A stretch of DNA of 7,485 nt from UBA3910 sp964626065 (GTDB taxonomy: Bacteria; Bacillota; Limnochordia; Darwinibacteriales; Darwinibacteriaceae). The number at the start of each line of letters is the position of its first letter. Positions within the stretch are counted from its first letter, which is position 1. Shown piece by piece: positions 6,801-7,485 of this stretch. Location of the stretch: NCBI GenBank assembly GCA_964626065.1, contig CAZVDE010000066.1, forward strand, positions 1 through 7,485, written 5' to 3'. The translations under genes and the position numbers were made by a program. The notes beneath the pieces were generated by a model that saw only the letters and a program-made list of their open reading frames with translations, had not been told where the DNA came from and ran no database searches.

Positions 6801-7223
6801 GTCAGGACAGAATTCAACAGCATCTTCACCCGCCTCTTTGTGGGGGGTAAGGCAGAATTGATCATGACCGATCCGGATTCGGTACTCACAACCGGGATAG
6901 ATATTATGGCTCAACCGCCCGGCAAAAAACTGCAGAATTTGCTGCTCCTTTCCGGCGGTGAACGGGCCTTGACTTCGATCGCCCTTTTGTTTGCCATTCG
7001 CAGAGTAAAGCCGGCACCCTTTTGCGTGCTTGACGAAATTGACGCCGCTTTGGACGAAAATAATTTGCACCGCTTTGTAGATTTACTGGAGGAATTTTCC
7101 CGGGAAACACAGTTTCTCGTTATTACGCACAGGCAGCCCACTATGGAAGCGGCCGACACGCTCTACGGCGTGACAATGGGCGAAGAGGCCGTTTCTCAGA
7201 TTATTTCGGTCGCCCTGACATAA
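3813..7223 (+). CDS. smc: Chromosome segregation ATPase SMC (interrupted by an assembly gap)
   Basis: Starts at ATG 3813 with GGAGGA 5 nt before it. SMC dimers, with ScpA and ScpB, compact and segregate the chromosome. The N-terminal head begins MRLKRLEIQGFKSFARPVSL, then breaks at 100 N where Walker A (GPNGSGKSN) and the Q-loop should lie. It resumes at RSGDSEFLIN, with DTGLGREGYAIIGQG and EDRRILLEETAGIVKYR. Long Glu/Gln/Ala/Leu-rich coiled-coil arms flank a hinge at about residues 457-625 (YQGYAAGVRRLM, GGRVTFLPLD, VFPSGAMTGGS), numbered with the N block counted as given. The C-terminal head has the ABC signature LSGGER (1046-1051), Walker B FCVLDE (1070-1075) and D-loop ALDENN, ending VITHRQPTMEAADTLYGVTM. 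The apparent length is 1136; restoring the missing region by homology gives about 1180, normal for the family. No frameshift is seen outside the gap. Confidence 0.96.
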   Translation: MRLKRLEIQGFKSFARPVSLEFGSGITAXXXXXXXXXXXXXXXXXXXXXXXXXXXXXXXXXXRSGDSEFLINKQNCRLKDIHDLLTDTGLGREGYAIIGQGQLDAVLSVRSEDRRILLEETAGIVKYRQRKEEALRKLEETDLDLLRVNDILHELENQLGPLSKQAERARAYLALMDELQQSELDYDHLLWHKLEAKERDAAEKQALLKQEYAAWNRESALLEEEKARLESALEELEGEMDAGREELAALTDAYNEGIHTIKLYTERQTDHDVRCRELTGSIEAQEAELAALAGQMADLLGQTDRLNAEIMEQEERVGRSQAALERAQAEQGRAQARISALKDDFFEFMRFLAEQRNRQRNFDERRQNLKAQAAAGAEEIKRLEAELHLAAGQLAALTEQEAQLAQQSEILLQAEKADVEKLAEQEELLRQNQAENRRLEAKSAQLSSRLATLQELEEGYQGYAAGVRRLMQDSAMSPLVLGTVAEVITVPEGLETAFEVALGSAVQNVITKNETDAKTLINWLKRVQGGRVTFLPLDTVRGSEFSRQELERLQMPGVLGAGLALLDFPQEFRPALASLLGRIVITQDLDTALALKRKLARFARLVTKDGSVVFPSGAMTGGSWKQRTAGLLTRKAELNDLERELCSVNERAQSLAAQGEMLAAAAFRLQKALEQNRARQMEIKLQAQSTAQSRQQLAAERARTDGRRQEIVEKLIELREALTGLDGDQEAAAARVGGLETEEQERRAHIHRLEKEFEEFNAELESAAKAQTKESVRLAELKGSRQNLGTKQDNLSRLQLSTRDLQEEARAERSRLQREQDEFARIVQKITGENTLRTAKAEELKAKLGEKRAQRRETQERKAALDLELSRRQKQHLDKERMLYKCETALEQLEQERGQILASLSDRGLTSAHILDRAVSASESSLKRKLAGLRERIRELGLVNPAAAQDFEAVQKRCEFLKVQLADLTEAREGLQSVIREMDKLCRTRLMQVFKQVRTEFNSIFTRLFVGGKAELIMTDPDSVLTTGIDIMAQPPGKKLQNLLLLSGGERALTSIALLFAIRRVKPAPFCVLDEIDAALDENNLHRFVDLLEEFSRETQFLVITHRQPTMEAADTLYGVTMGEEAVSQIISVALT
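3899..3998. other. Assembly gap: exactly 100 N inside smc
   Basis: One hundred N in a row, the conventional placeholder for a gap of unknown length. By alignment from memory with Bacillus SMC, about 77 residues are missing between GITA and RSGDSEF, against 34 placeholder codons. The true gap is therefore nearer 229 nt. It removes Walker A. Confidence 0.97.
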
Positions 7224-7230
7224 GGAGAGG
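7222..7230 (+). promoter_or_regulatory. Ribosome binding site of ftsY (decides a TTG start)
   Basis: AAGGAGAGG overlaps the smc stop codon (TAA 7221-7223) and lies 7 nt before TTG 7238. Coupled translation of smc and ftsY is likely. Confidence 0.75.
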
Positions 7231-7237
7231 ATTCAAC

Positions 7238-7485
7238 TTGGTTTGGAAAAGACTGTTCAGCAAACAAACAGATGAAGAAACGAAGGATAGTGCCCGGAAA
7301 GAGGCCGGGTTTTTCGGCAAATTGGTGGCCGGGCTGGAAAAGACAAAGCAGGGCTTTGTAGGCAGAGTAGAAGAAATCCTCACCGGCAGGCAGGTCGATG
7401 AGGCGCTGTTTGAAGAACTGGAGGAGACCTTAATCCGCGCCGACTGCGGTGTGAACACCTCCCTTTATCTCGTACAACGGCTGCG
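7238..7485 (+). CDS. ftsY: FtsY, signal recognition particle receptor, N-terminal fragment
   Basis: An open frame from TTG 7238 runs off the window after about 82 residues. It begins MVWKRLFSKQTDEETKDSAR, then FFGKLVAGLEKTKQGF, and continues with the helical N domain: VDEALFEELEETLIRADCGV, which matches the FtsY/Ffh N-domain pattern (FEELEExLIxADVG). FtsY is the membrane-associated GTPase that receives SRP-ribosome complexes and delivers nascent membrane proteins to the translocon. The acidic A domain is very short, as in many Gram-positive FtsY proteins. The GTPase G domain lies beyond the window. TTG is the only supported start: it follows a good Shine-Dalgarno site and 14 nt after the smc stop. 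The smc-ftsY order is conserved in Firmicutes, which adds support. Cys replaces the usual Val in ADVG, a minor variant. Confidence 0.93.
   Translation, partial: MVWKRLFSKQTDEETKDSARKEAGFFGKLVAGLEKTKQGFVGRVEEILTGRQVDEALFEELEETLIRADCGVNTSLYLVQRL

Noticed and set aside
1..7485. tRNA, rRNA, CRISPR arrays, insertion sequences, riboswitches
   Set aside because: None could be recognised by reading both strands; nearly all sequence is accounted for by coding regions and short spacers.

Overview
This window is a core housekeeping segment from an endospore-former-type Firmicute (Bacillota), most likely a Clostridia-like lineage. The evidence is the FapR-PlsX-ACP-RNase III-SMC-FtsY gene order, strong G-rich Shine-Dalgarno sites (GAGGGGGG, AAAGGGGGTG), frequent GTG/TTG starts, a SigH-like sigma factor, and moderately high GC by eye. 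A run of exactly 100 N inside smc marks a draft or metagenome assembly. The species cannot be named from the sequence.

Layout: (1) 2-2261, plus strand: the 3' end of fapR (fatty-acid/phospholipid regulator), plsX (phosphate acyltransferase, overlapping fapR by 8 nt), acpP (acyl carrier protein) and rnc (RNase III). This is a lipid-synthesis operon ending in an RNA-processing gene. fabD and fabG, which sit between plsX and acpP in Bacillus, are absent here. (2) 2246-3722: a divergent pair between rnc and smc. On the minus strand is a small regulator with an N-terminal helix-turn-helix and a C-terminal LexA/S24-like fold in which the usual catalytic Ser and Lys appear replaced by Asp and Ala. 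It converges on rnc with a 16-nt tail-to-tail overlap. On the plus strand is a sigma-70 family factor resembling SigH/Spo0H. The 226 nt between their starts hold several inverted repeats and promoter-like elements. (3) 3813-7485, plus strand: smc, broken by the N block where the Walker A region should be, followed 14 nt later by the start of ftsY, which runs off the window.

The outer genes form a well-known syntenic core: membrane lipid initiation (FapR senses malonyl-CoA, PlsX makes acyl-phosphate, ACP carries acyl chains), dsRNA cleavage, chromosome condensation/segregation, and the SRP receptor. The part worth a second look is the regulator/sigma pair set between rnc and smc. It may be a two-gene control module in which an apparently non-cleaving LexA-like protein governs a sigma factor. 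The functional link is inferred only from arrangement.
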